From: Rheinheimera nanhaiensis E407-8
GTDB taxonomy: Bacteria; Pseudomonadota; Gammaproteobacteria; Enterobacterales; Alteromonadaceae
Direction: 5' to 3'
DNA length: 64,000 nt
NCBI RefSeq assembly: GCF_000296695.1
Contig: NZ_BAFK01000009.1
Span: forward strand, 1-64,000
The notes under the pieces are model-generated. The model was not told where the DNA came from. It searched no databases and worked only from the letters and a program-made list of their open reading frames with translations. Below, piece by piece: positions 18,917-26,640 of this stretch. Position numbers and translations under genes: made by a program. Each line of letters begins with the position of its first letter. The stretch's first letter is position 1.

Positions 18917-20946
18917 TGCAGGTTATCGGCTAAGGCCGGCTCCAGGTTGTTGTCATTGCAATACAGCTGCAACTGCCCCAGCCTGAAGGCATTAAGCAAG
19001 TCTTGCCGCACCAGGCTACTGGCCCATTCGCAGGCTGGGGTCTGGCTGCTGCTTAAGCGTGCCAGCCAAAGCCCGTGGTTCGCCGGCTGCTGTTGACATA
19101 ACGCTAACGTTAACCAGAAGGCTTCGGGTAGGTTTTGCAGCTGTGCCAGTGGCCAGGGGCCGCTCAGCAACTGCTGCAGCGGTAGCTGCAGGCTCAGCAG
19201 TATCGGGGCGGCTTCCGCACCGGGTAGCTGTTGCTGTAACTGGCGGGCGAGCTTCAGCTGTAGCGCCGTGACATCAGTGTGACGCTGATCCAGCGCCAGC
19301 CACAACACGTCCTGATCCAGACACCAGCCCAGCACGGCCGGCGCGCCTGGCGCCGGTAACAGCGTATGCAGCACCTGTGTGATGCGCTGTTGGCCAAAGC
19401 GCAGTTTTAACTGTTGGCTCTGCTGTGGGCTAAAGGCCAACAGATGGCTGATGCTGTGCTCTTTGTGCTGCAATTGCTGACAAAAGTTACGCCAATCCGG
19501 TAATGGGCTCTGTGCCGGCGGCATGGTCCTGGCGCTGCGCCGGCGCGCCCAGAATAACAGCAATATTAACGCCAGTGCTAACCCGGACACGGTTGCCAGC
19601 AGCAGGCTGATATTGCGCTGCTGCTTTGATAGCTGCAGCTGTTGCTGGCGCAGTTCTGCCTGCCACTGACTGGCAGCGGCCGCTTGTTCCAGCCCCTGAT
19701 TAATTAAGTCCAGCTGAAAGATATTCTGCTCGTCCAGCTGCGCCAGGCGCAAACTGCCGGCTTGCTGCAAACTGGTATAAGCGCCTTGCCAGTCGCCCTG
19801 TAATGCCGCCAGACGGGCGGTCAGTTCAAAAAAGCGCAGCTGCAGATAGACCGCTGCTTTGGGCATATCGGCAGCCAGAAGCTGCAGCAGGTTAGCCGTT
19901 TGTGCATACTCGGCTGCCTGCAAGTGCAGCTCGGCCAGCGCCAGCAGGGTTTCTTGCAGATAAGTTTGCACATTTTGCTGGCTAAACAGCTGCTGGGCAG
20001 TGTCAAAGTGTTGCCGCGCCAGTTCAGGCCGTTGCTGCAGCACCGCCAGCCGGCCCAGCCCTAAGGTGGCAATACCCACCCGCAGCGGGTCATCCAGCTG
20101 TTTTGCCAGCGCTAATGCTTCGGTCAGATACTGTGCCGCTTCAGCGGCGGTGTCGGCTTGCTCCAGATAGGTTTCACCAATATAAATCAGCGTATACGCG
20201 TAGCTGGCGTCGCGTTGCAGCTGCTTATAGCGCTGTTTTGCCTGCTGTAGATGGTGCAATGCCCGGCTGTGATCTTCAATTTTGCGGTATGCCATGCCCA
20301 AACGCAGGTGAATAGAGGCCAGGGCATCGTCATCCTGTAAACTGCTGGCCAGCGTCAGCGCCTGGTGAAAGTGCTGATAGGCCTCACCAAAGGCGTTGTT
20401 TTGCAAGGTTAAACGGCCCAGTGTAATACGGGCTTTCAGCTGTGCCTGGGCATCCTGCTGCATGGCTAATTCCAGGCTACGCCGGGCATAAGGAATGGCT
20501 TTGGGAATATTACCCAGTTGGTTATACGCCTGGGCGAAGCTTTGCAGTACATCACTGTACAGTGACAGGCTGTCGGCATCTTCGCGCTGGTGTAATAACA
20601 CCTCGGCTTGTTCCAGCATGGTAATGGCGATCACGGTATCGCGGTACAAAATGCCGTAAATTTGTGCCTTCAGTAAAAAGGCATGGGCTTTAAGGTAGGG
20701 GTCTGCTGCACTGTCCAGCGCTTTGTTCACCGCATCCATGGCACCGGCTTTATTACGCAGCCTAAGCTGCGCTTCGGCCAGTACCAGGTGGTCGCTGCTG
20801 TCAAGGGTGTTGGCAGGCAGTGCCTGCAACTGGGTGATCACCTGCTCCGGTTGGCTGCTGGCCTGTAGCAGCCGTTGCTGCAAGGTGTCACTGGCGTTAC
20901 TGTAGCCGCTGCACAACAGCAAACTGATAAAAAAGAGTGGACGCAT
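18913..20946 (-). CDS. TPR-repeat membrane protein with uncharacterised C-terminal domain
   Basis: About 677 residues from ATG at 20944-20946 (an in-frame ATG six codons upstream is also possible). A signal peptide (to about residue 18) is followed by a long array of tetratricopeptide repeats (about 35-400), a Gln-rich coiled coil (LRQQQLQLSKQQRN), a TM segment (about 445-465) and a cytoplasmic domain of about 200 residues. The architecture matches TPR-type sensor kinases or diguanylate cyclases, but no kinase or GGDEF motif is visible. The tail has a GWCLDQDVLWLALDQ stretch that could be a degenerate cyclase fold (weak inference). Function unknown. Confidence 0.75.
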   Translation of the reverse strand: MRPLFFISLLLCSGYSNASDTLQQRLLQASSQPEQVITQLQALPANTLDSSDHLVLAEAQLRLRNKAGAMDAVNKALDSAADPYLKAHAFLLKAQIYGILYRDTVIAITMLEQAEVLLHQREDADSLSLYSDVLQSFAQAYNQLGNIPKAIPYARRSLELAMQQDAQAQLKARITLGRLTLQNNAFGEAYQHFHQALTLASSLQDDDALASIHLRLGMAYRKIEDHSRALHHLQQAKQRYKQLQRDASYAYTLIYIGETYLEQADTAAEAAQYLTEALALAKQLDDPLRVGIATLGLGRLAVLQQRPELARQHFDTAQQLFSQQNVQTYLQETLLALAELHLQAAEYAQTANLLQLLAADMPKAAVYLQLRFFELTARLAALQGDWQGAYTSLQQAGSLRLAQLDEQNIFQLDLINQGLEQAAAASQWQAELRQQQLQLSKQQRNISLLLATVSGLALALILLLFWARRRSARTMPPAQSPLPDWRNFCQQLQHKEHSISHLLAFSPQQSQQLKLRFGQQRITQVLHTLLPAPGAPAVLGWCLDQDVLWLALDQRHTDVTALQLKLARQLQQQLPGAEAAPILLSLQLPLQQLLSGPWPLAQLQNLPEAFWLTLALCQQQPANHGLWLARLSSSQTPACEWASSLVRQDLLNAFRLGQLQLYCNDNNLEPALADNLH

Positions 20947-20986
20947 TATGTTGTTTATTATCATTTTTTGTCAGTGTAGCGCCAAA

Positions 20987-21949
20987 TCAATGTTGCGGCC
21001 AGAGTGCATTACGCAGCTGACCGCCGGCAAAGGCCTGCACGTTAGCCGCCAGTTGCTGCACCATCCGCTGGCGCGCTTCGGCGCTGGCCCAGGCCATGTG
21101 CGGTGTAATAATCAGCTGGGGCAAGTCTGCCAACACGAGCGGATGCGCCGGCGGTGGTGGCTCCTCGGTCAGTACATCCAGTGCCGCTCCTGCCAAAGTG
21201 CCTTGCTGTAGCGCTTGCAGCAGGGCGGTCTCGTCGATAAGGCCGCCTCGGGCCGTATTGATCAGCAGCGCGCCGGGCTTCATTGCCGCAAAGGCGCGCG
21301 CGTTAAACAGCCGCTCAGTACCGGCCGTTAACGGGCAGTGCAAGGATACCACATCGGCCTGTGCCAAGGCGGTGAAAAACGGCAACCTGCCGGCACGGCA
21401 AATGCTGGCGTCCGGTTGCTCAGATAACAACACTTGCATGCCAAAGGCTTGCGCCAGCTTTGCCGTGGCCTGCCCCAGTGCGCCGTAACCAACAATCAGC
21501 ATTGTTTTTCCGGCCAGTTCAGTCACCGGGTAGTCCAGCAGGCAAAAATGCGGGCTTTGGCTCCAGCGCCCGGCCCGTACCGCATTCTGGTATTGCTGTA
21601 CCTTATTGGTCAGCTGCAGCAGCAGTGCAAACACCTGCTGAGGCACAGCCGTGTCGGCATAGCCACGTACATTACACACGGCGATGCCGTGCTGCTGTGC
21701 CCCCGCCAGATCAATATTGTTAGCGCCGGTGGCGGCCAGACAAATCAGCTTCAGCCGGGGCAGGGCGGCCAGCGTTGTCGCATCCAGCACCACTTTATTC
21801 ACAATGGCAATATCAGCTTGTTGTAAACGGTTAAGTACCTGCGCCGGTGTGGTGGCATTAAAGCAGGTTAGGGCAATATTGTCCGCCTGTAGCGGGCTAA
21901 GATCGGCATCGCCCATAGAGGCCGCATCGAGAAAAACCGTCTGGTACAT
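20987..21949 (-). CDS. D-2-hydroxyacid dehydrogenase (glycerate/hydroxypyruvate reductase-like)
   Basis: NAD(P)-dependent dehydrogenase of the D-isomer-specific 2-hydroxyacid family, 320 residues. The dinucleotide-binding GYGALGQA is near 154-161. The catalytic set is visible as Arg in NTARGG (about 237), Glu in TEEPPPP (about 266) and His in ITPHMAW (about 284). The LAATGANNID and NVRGYADTAVPQQV segments are like glycerate dehydrogenase/HprA-type enzymes, so hydroxypyruvate or glyoxylate is a likely substrate, but this is inference. AGGG precedes the ATG. It lies just upstream of the TPR gene on the same strand. Confidence 0.88.
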   Translation of the reverse strand: MYQTVFLDAASMGDADLSPLQADNIALTCFNATTPAQVLNRLQQADIAIVNKVVLDATTLAALPRLKLICLAATGANNIDLAGAQQHGIAVCNVRGYADTAVPQQVFALLLQLTNKVQQYQNAVRAGRWSQSPHFCLLDYPVTELAGKTMLIVGYGALGQATAKLAQAFGMQVLLSEQPDASICRAGRLPFFTALAQADVVSLHCPLTAGTERLFNARAFAAMKPGALLINTARGGLIDETALLQALQQGTLAGAALDVLTEEPPPPAHPLVLADLPQLIITPHMAWASAEARQRMVQQLAANVQAFAGGQLRNALWPQH

Positions 21950-22077
21950 GGTAGGCCCTGCAATTACGTTGTGCCGCGTTATAGCAGCGCTTTGGCGCGG
22001 CGTAAAGCCATAAACGCCGCTATTATGCTAAAGTCGCAAGCCTGAACCTGACCACCGCATTGTACGGAGAGCCGCAA

Positions 22078-22305
22078 ATGTTTGCGCCGCGTTTTCAGCC
22101 TGTTTTATTTGCTTTTATTATGTCCGGCTTTATGGCGTTTTTAATGTCAGGCATTTTAACCTTTATTAACCTGGGCTGGTTTGCTGAGTTTTTCAGCGCC
22201 TGGTTAAAGGCGTATCTGTACGCCCATGTCTGTGCTTTTCCGCTGGTGTTTATCTTCGCGCCGCTAAGCCGCAAACTGGCCGCCAAATTAACCGGGCAGG
22301 GCTAG
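22078..22305 (+). CDS. DUF2798 small membrane protein
   Basis: A 75-residue integral membrane protein with two predicted helices (about 8-33 and 44-64) and the DUF2798 pattern: FQPVLFAFIMSGFMAFLMSG and the later AHVCAFPLVF. The ATG at 22078 is preferred over one six codons upstream because GGAGA lies seven bases before it. Function unknown. Its stop region overlaps the convergent haemoglobin lipoprotein gene by 4 bases. Confidence 0.8.
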   Translation: MFAPRFQPVLFAFIMSGFMAFLMSGILTFINLGWFAEFFSAWLKAYLYAHVCAFPLVFIFAPLSRKLAAKLTGQG

Positions 22306-22727
22306 CGATAGCTGATGTCTTTATACATCGGTGCCAACAGTGCCAGCAGCTGATTTTGCGCACTGATACTGATGTTCTGCCGCTGCATCACCTTGATTAG
22401 CCCGTCGACTAACGCATCGTAATCGGCCAGGCTAATGTTAAAACTGCTGTGGCTTTGCTGCATAGTGCCGCCGCTATACACGCAGGGGCCGCCGCTTAAC
22501 TCACACAGTTGCTCGGCTAACAGCCGGCGAAAACGTTCAATGTCGGTGTCGGCGAAATGGTGCACTATGCGTTGGTCATGTTCAATTTCATACAGTAAGC
22601 CATCGGTAATAGCGGCAATACCCTCTGCACCGCCCAGCTGCTGATACAAACTCGGCTTGTTTGGCTGGCTGCAGCCGCCCAGCAGCAGGCTGCACAGCAT
22701 GACTAAGGTAGCTATAAACTGGGTCAT
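22302..22727 (-). CDS. Truncated haemoglobin (group 1-like) lipoprotein
   Basis: A 141-residue protein with a lipoprotein signal (lipobox LGGC, Cys at about 19), so probably anchored in the periplasm. The mature part is a 2-over-2 globin: LYQQLGGAEGI opens the fold, HHFADTDIERFRRLLAEQLCELSGGP is the helix B-E region and QQSHSSFNIS contains the likely proximal His. Truncated globins bind O2 or NO; a periplasmic one is unusual. Its start overlaps the DUF3034 stop by one base (TAATG). Last gene of the operon starting at 26538. Confidence 0.85.
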   Translation of the reverse strand: MTQFIATLVMLCSLLLGGCSQPNKPSLYQQLGGAEGIAAITDGLLYEIEHDQRIVHHFADTDIERFRRLLAEQLCELSGGPCVYSGGTMQQSHSSFNISLADYDALVDGLIKVMQRQNISISAQNQLLALLAPMYKDISYR

Positions 22728-23569
22728 TACCAGGCTCCTTCAAGCGAAACATAATAACCTTGCTGGCGGTCAAAGCCGGCAATGCTGCCAAGATCGGCAT
22801 AACCGGCCACCAGTGACAGGTGTTTATTAACAAACCAGGCGGCAAACAGGTCGCGCCAGTGTTGCTCGTGGGCAAAGGCCAGTTGGTTGGGCTTTTGTTT
22901 AAACTCCACACCTAATGCCAGGTTGTAATTTAGCAGCAGTACTGCCGAACCTTCGGCCACCAGCTGGTAGTTGTTGTCGGTGGCCGTGCCAAAGCCCAGT
23001 AAACCGGTTTGGTGGGCTTTGGTGGCGCGCAGGGTGGCGTTTAACAGCAGGTTGCGGCCGGCAACCTGATCAAACAGCACTTTAGTGGCAGCGACGTACA
23101 AGTCTATCCCGCTGTCATCGCGGGCACCAACAGCCTGTGGCAGGGCAAAGTCACGGTTTTTCTTGTACTGCAGGCCCAGGCTCAGTTGCGGCAGAGCGGT
23201 GTATAACAGCTCACCGGCAAAGTGATACTTCATGCCAAACACATCCTGGCGCAGCTCACCGCCCAGTGTATCCAGTTTGAAGCGTTGCCGGGCGAAAGAC
23301 CACTCCCACTGGTTGTCGTAGCTGACACTGGCGCCCTGCACGTTTAGGGTGAAATCGTCCACCCCGACCACAGTGGCAAAGGCGGTGGCGGCCCATTCGC
23401 CACTGCTGGCATAGCCGTTAGTTACCGCCCAGGGCACTATGCCGCCGCCGGCACTGCCTTCAATCGATGTGGCACCGCCGGTGGCGATAATTTTACTGCC
23501 AGCCAGCACCGTAACCGGATAGCACAATAGCATCAGCAATACCAGTTGGCGTGTTAACGTGCATATCAT
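22727..23569 (-). CDS. DUF3034 family outer-membrane/exported protein
   Basis: A 280-residue protein with a signal peptide (to about 23). The mature part opens IIATGGATSIEGSAGGGIVPWAV, the DUF3034 signature, and continues as amphipathic strands (LGLQYKKNRDF, LLLNYNLALGVEFKQ) ending in an aromatic residue (SLEGAW), as expected for an outer-membrane beta-barrel. GGAGA stands seven bases before ATG. The start overlaps the GGDEF/EAL stop by 4 bases. Role unknown; the tight coupling to a cyclase/phosphodiesterase, a cupredoxin-like protein and a globin suggests a shared signalling or redox task. Confidence 0.82.
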   Translation of the reverse strand: MICTLTRQLVLLMLLCYPVTVLAGSKIIATGGATSIEGSAGGGIVPWAVTNGYASSGEWAATAFATVVGVDDFTLNVQGASVSYDNQWEWSFARQRFKLDTLGGELRQDVFGMKYHFAGELLYTALPQLSLGLQYKKNRDFALPQAVGARDDSGIDLYVAATKVLFDQVAGRNLLLNATLRATKAHQTGLLGFGTATDNNYQLVAEGSAVLLLNYNLALGVEFKQKPNQLAFAHEQHWRDLFAAWFVNKHLSLVAGYADLGSIAGFDRQQGYYVSLEGAW

Positions 23570-25896
23570 AAGGTGGTCTCCCCGCTAAACCAGCGCGCCG
23601 GGCTCTGGCTAAAATCGCGCTGCCACTTAACAAAAGCGTCGCTGGTGAGTGGCTTGGCAAAATAGTAGCCCTGTACGGTATCGCAGCCGCACTGGCTGAG
23701 GGCACTAAGGCCACTGTGCTGCTCCAGCCCTTCGGCTGTCACTTTAAACCCCAGGCTGTGTGCCAGCTGAGTGGTGGCGCTGACAATCAGCGCATCATTG
23801 CTGTTGGTGGCGATATCTTTCACAAAGGCGCGATCAATTTTAACCTCGTGTACCGGCAGCTGTTTTAAGTAGGCCAGCGATGACTGACCGGTACCAAAAT
23901 CGTCAATTGCCAGGCTGATCCCCTGCTGGCGCAGGGCGGTCAGTTGCCGCACTATGGTATCAGCATCTTGCATAATGGCGCTTTCGGTTACTTCCAGTGC
24001 CAGGCTGGCGGCGCTCAGCTGATATTGCGCCAGTAAGGCAGCGATTTGCTGACACAGCGCCGGCTCCAGTAAATCCTGTACCGACAAATTCACCGCCACC
24101 TGCATCTGCAGGCCTTGCTGTTGCCATAGCGCCAGTTGCCGGCACACCTGTTGCAGCATCCATTGGGTGACAAGGCCAATGCTGCCGGCGTGCTCCGCCA
24201 GGCTGATAAACTGATCAGGCGGCACAAAGCCCAAGCTGGGGTGTTGCCAGCGGATCAGCGCTTCGCAACTGCGGCATTGCTGCTGCTTCAGATCCACCTT
24301 GGGCTGGTACACCACATAAAACTGGCCATTTTGCAGCGCCTCGGGTAAGTCCCGGATCAGTTGCAGCTCGCGCTGATGACTTTCATCCTGCCCCTGTACA
24401 TAAGTGGCAATGCGCTGGGGAGAGTGGCGTGCATGCTCCAGCGCAATGTCGGTGCGGCGCAGCGCATCACTTAAGCGCTCGCCACCGGCAAAAAAGTGGT
24501 ATAACCCGGCGCACAACTTCAGGTTAATTAACGACTGCTGCAGCGGGTAATGCTCGGTCAGCAGCAGTAGCTTGGCTTGCACCTGCGCCGGGGTCAGCAG
24601 GCCGGCATACACCAGCAAAAATTCATCGCCCCCCAAGCGTGCCAGTAATAGTGGCTTGGGCAGTACCGTAGTTAAGCGCCGCGCCAGCTGTACCAGTAAC
24701 TTATCGGCGTTGGCAAAGCCGAGTATATCGTTCAGGTGCTTAAAGTGGCGGATATTCAGCTGCAGCAGGCTGCCGTCGTGCTGTGCCAGAATGTCCGGCA
24801 ACAGCCGGTCCACCGCTGCCCTGTTGTACAGGCCGGTGAGGGCGTCATGCTCGGCGTTAAACAGCAATTGCTGTTCGCGCTGCAAAATATTCTGTTGCAT
24901 GGTGTGCAGGGTGCGGCCCAACAGGCCAATTTCATCATTGCCGGCCGTTGGCGCCGGCTCGATACTGCCCTGGCCAATACGGCGGGCAAACTGGCTGAGC
25001 GCATCCAGTGGCCGGGTAATGCTGCGGGCAAACACAAAGGCGACCAAGAGCGCCAATGACAGGGTGGCGCCAAAAATCAGTAGCAGCTGTTGGCGAAACG
25101 CCTGATAACTACTAAGCCAGCGCTGGTTAGATAAATGCTGTACCGCCCACAGTTGTTGTGGCTGATCCAGCGCGCTTGCCACGGACAAATAATCCTGATC
25201 ACGCTCCTGCTGCAGGTTGCCGCCTTGCTGTAACAGCAGTGGCAATACTGGCGTCAGTGCTTGTTGCTGTGCGGCGGTCAGGGTGGAACTATGCCACCGT
25301 AGCGAGTCTGGCTGGCGGATCACAAAACTGATATCCAGATCGGTAATGGCTTTAATGTCATCTGCCAGCGGCTTATCCAGTAAAAAGCCCATGCCGGCCC
25401 AGGCGATCAGGTTAGGTGCACGCACTGGCGCCAATACTAACTGGTATGGCTGGCCGTGCAGGGCGAGAATATCAGCCACGCTGCTATTCGCGCTGCCGGT
25501 TTGCAAAAACAGCGGTTTAATATCGGCTTGTTGCAGCTGGGCGTCTGAGCTTACCAACAGCTCGCCGTCGGGTGATAACAGCAGCATCAGATCGGCATTA
25601 ATACGGCCACCGTGGTTTTGCAGCACCGAGGCAATGGTGTCCTGTTCGGCGGTGGCCACAGCACGGCGAAAGGCAAAGTCGGTCGCCAGCAGCCCGACAC
25701 TGTCGCTTAGCTGCGTGGCGCGGATCTGCAAGGCCTGGCGCAGTACTTTACTGGCAACGTTTAGCATATCGCGGGCCTGGCTCAGGCTGTCATGCTTCAT
25801 ACTGTTTAAGGTGGCCAGCGCAGTGGCCAGCGCGAACAGGCTTAACAGCAACACCAGAATGGCAATTAACTTGCTGCGCAGCGAGCGAAACAGCAT
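23566..25896 (-). CDS. Membrane GGDEF/EAL protein (diguanylate cyclase / c-di-GMP phosphodiesterase)
   Basis: A 776-residue inner-membrane signalling protein. TM1 is about 9-28, then a periplasmic double-Cache-like sensor (about 30-270), TM2 about 272-292, HAMP about 293-345, GGDEF domain with an intact GGDEF signature near residue 418, and EAL domain with the intact motif in CEALIRW near 544. Both catalytic signatures are kept, so either activity is possible; which dominates cannot be told. It is the second gene of the cupredoxin-GGDEF/EAL-DUF3034-globin operon, with 3 bp between the upstream stop and this start. Confidence 0.92.
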   Translation of the reverse strand: MLFRSLRSKLIAILVLLLSLFALATALATLNSMKHDSLSQARDMLNVASKVLRQALQIRATQLSDSVGLLATDFAFRRAVATAEQDTIASVLQNHGGRINADLMLLLSPDGELLVSSDAQLQQADIKPLFLQTGSANSSVADILALHGQPYQLVLAPVRAPNLIAWAGMGFLLDKPLADDIKAITDLDISFVIRQPDSLRWHSSTLTAAQQQALTPVLPLLLQQGGNLQQERDQDYLSVASALDQPQQLWAVQHLSNQRWLSSYQAFRQQLLLIFGATLSLALLVAFVFARSITRPLDALSQFARRIGQGSIEPAPTAGNDEIGLLGRTLHTMQQNILQREQQLLFNAEHDALTGLYNRAAVDRLLPDILAQHDGSLLQLNIRHFKHLNDILGFANADKLLVQLARRLTTVLPKPLLLARLGGDEFLLVYAGLLTPAQVQAKLLLLTEHYPLQQSLINLKLCAGLYHFFAGGERLSDALRRTDIALEHARHSPQRIATYVQGQDESHQRELQLIRDLPEALQNGQFYVVYQPKVDLKQQQCRSCEALIRWQHPSLGFVPPDQFISLAEHAGSIGLVTQWMLQQVCRQLALWQQQGLQMQVAVNLSVQDLLEPALCQQIAALLAQYQLSAASLALEVTESAIMQDADTIVRQLTALRQQGISLAIDDFGTGQSSLAYLKQLPVHEVKIDRAFVKDIATNSNDALIVSATTQLAHSLGFKVTAEGLEQHSGLSALSQCGCDTVQGYYFAKPLTSDAFVKWQRDFSQSPARWFSGETTL

Positions 25897-25899
25897 AGG

Positions 25900-26538
25900 C
25901 TATTGACCAAAGCCGCGCTTGGGCGCAGCCGGTTTGGTTTTATGCTCTATCGCCAGTGTGAACTGCAGTTGCTGGCTGCCGGATAGCGTCAGGTGTTGCT
26001 CAGCAGCAGGCGCCAGTTGCCATGGGTGCCATAACCTTAGTTGATAGTCGCCCGGCGCCACAGCACTAAAGCTCAGTTCGCCCTGGCTATTACTGACAGC
26101 CAGCAGCGGGCTGTCACCGACATAAATATAGGCCTGCATGTAGTCGTGGATATTACAGCCCAGCGCCACTATGCCGGCTTTATCAAAGATCACCGGTTGC
26201 TCCGGTTTGCCAGAGTACAGTTCAATCTCAAAGGTTTTCGCCGGCGAAAATGAGTAAACATGGTGGCGGGTTTTATCCAGGTTAGGAAAATCGACCGCGC
26301 TGCCGCGCACCACGGCGCTGACAAAGGGGTGGAACATCAGCCCCTGCTGAGTCACGCTGGCCGGTTCGCCAGCGGGCAAGGCTGTGCCTGCGGGGGACAC
26401 CAGTTCAACCACGGCATCAGCCAGCGGCTGGTTGTGCTGGGTAACCAGCTTGATATTCAGCGTGTCGGCCGCTAGCCGCGGGCTTAAGCCGCATAGTATG
26501 ATCAGCAGCGAAAACAGTAAGGCGTAAAACTGTGTCAT
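25900..26538 (-). CDS. Exported cupredoxin-like protein ('methylamine utilization protein' type)
   Basis: From ATG at 26536-26538 the protein has 212 residues with a signal peptide (about 1-23). The mature part combines a cupredoxin-like fold with a probable type 1 copper site (FPNLDKTRHHVYSFSP, then GCNIHDYM, giving His, Cys, His and Met in plastocyanin-like order) and a C-terminal carboxypeptidase-regulatory-like beta-sandwich (SNSQGELSFSAVAPGDYQLRLWHPW). Databases often call such proteins methylamine utilization proteins, but no methylamine dehydrogenase is nearby. First gene of the four-gene operon. Confidence 0.8.
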   Translation of the reverse strand: MTQFYALLFSLLIILCGLSPRLAADTLNIKLVTQHNQPLADAVVELVSPAGTALPAGEPASVTQQGLMFHPFVSAVVRGSAVDFPNLDKTRHHVYSFSPAKTFEIELYSGKPEQPVIFDKAGIVALGCNIHDYMQAYIYVGDSPLLAVSNSQGELSFSAVAPGDYQLRLWHPWQLAPAAEQHLTLSGSQQLQFTLAIEHKTKPAAPKRGFGQ

Positions 26539-26640
26539 GTCCGGTATCACGCAAGTCAATTTGATTAACAATAGCAATAAGGCTGCGACGGCTCAAATGT
26601 TATCTGCCGCAGCGCCCGGCAAACCTGAAGGTGCAGCAAT

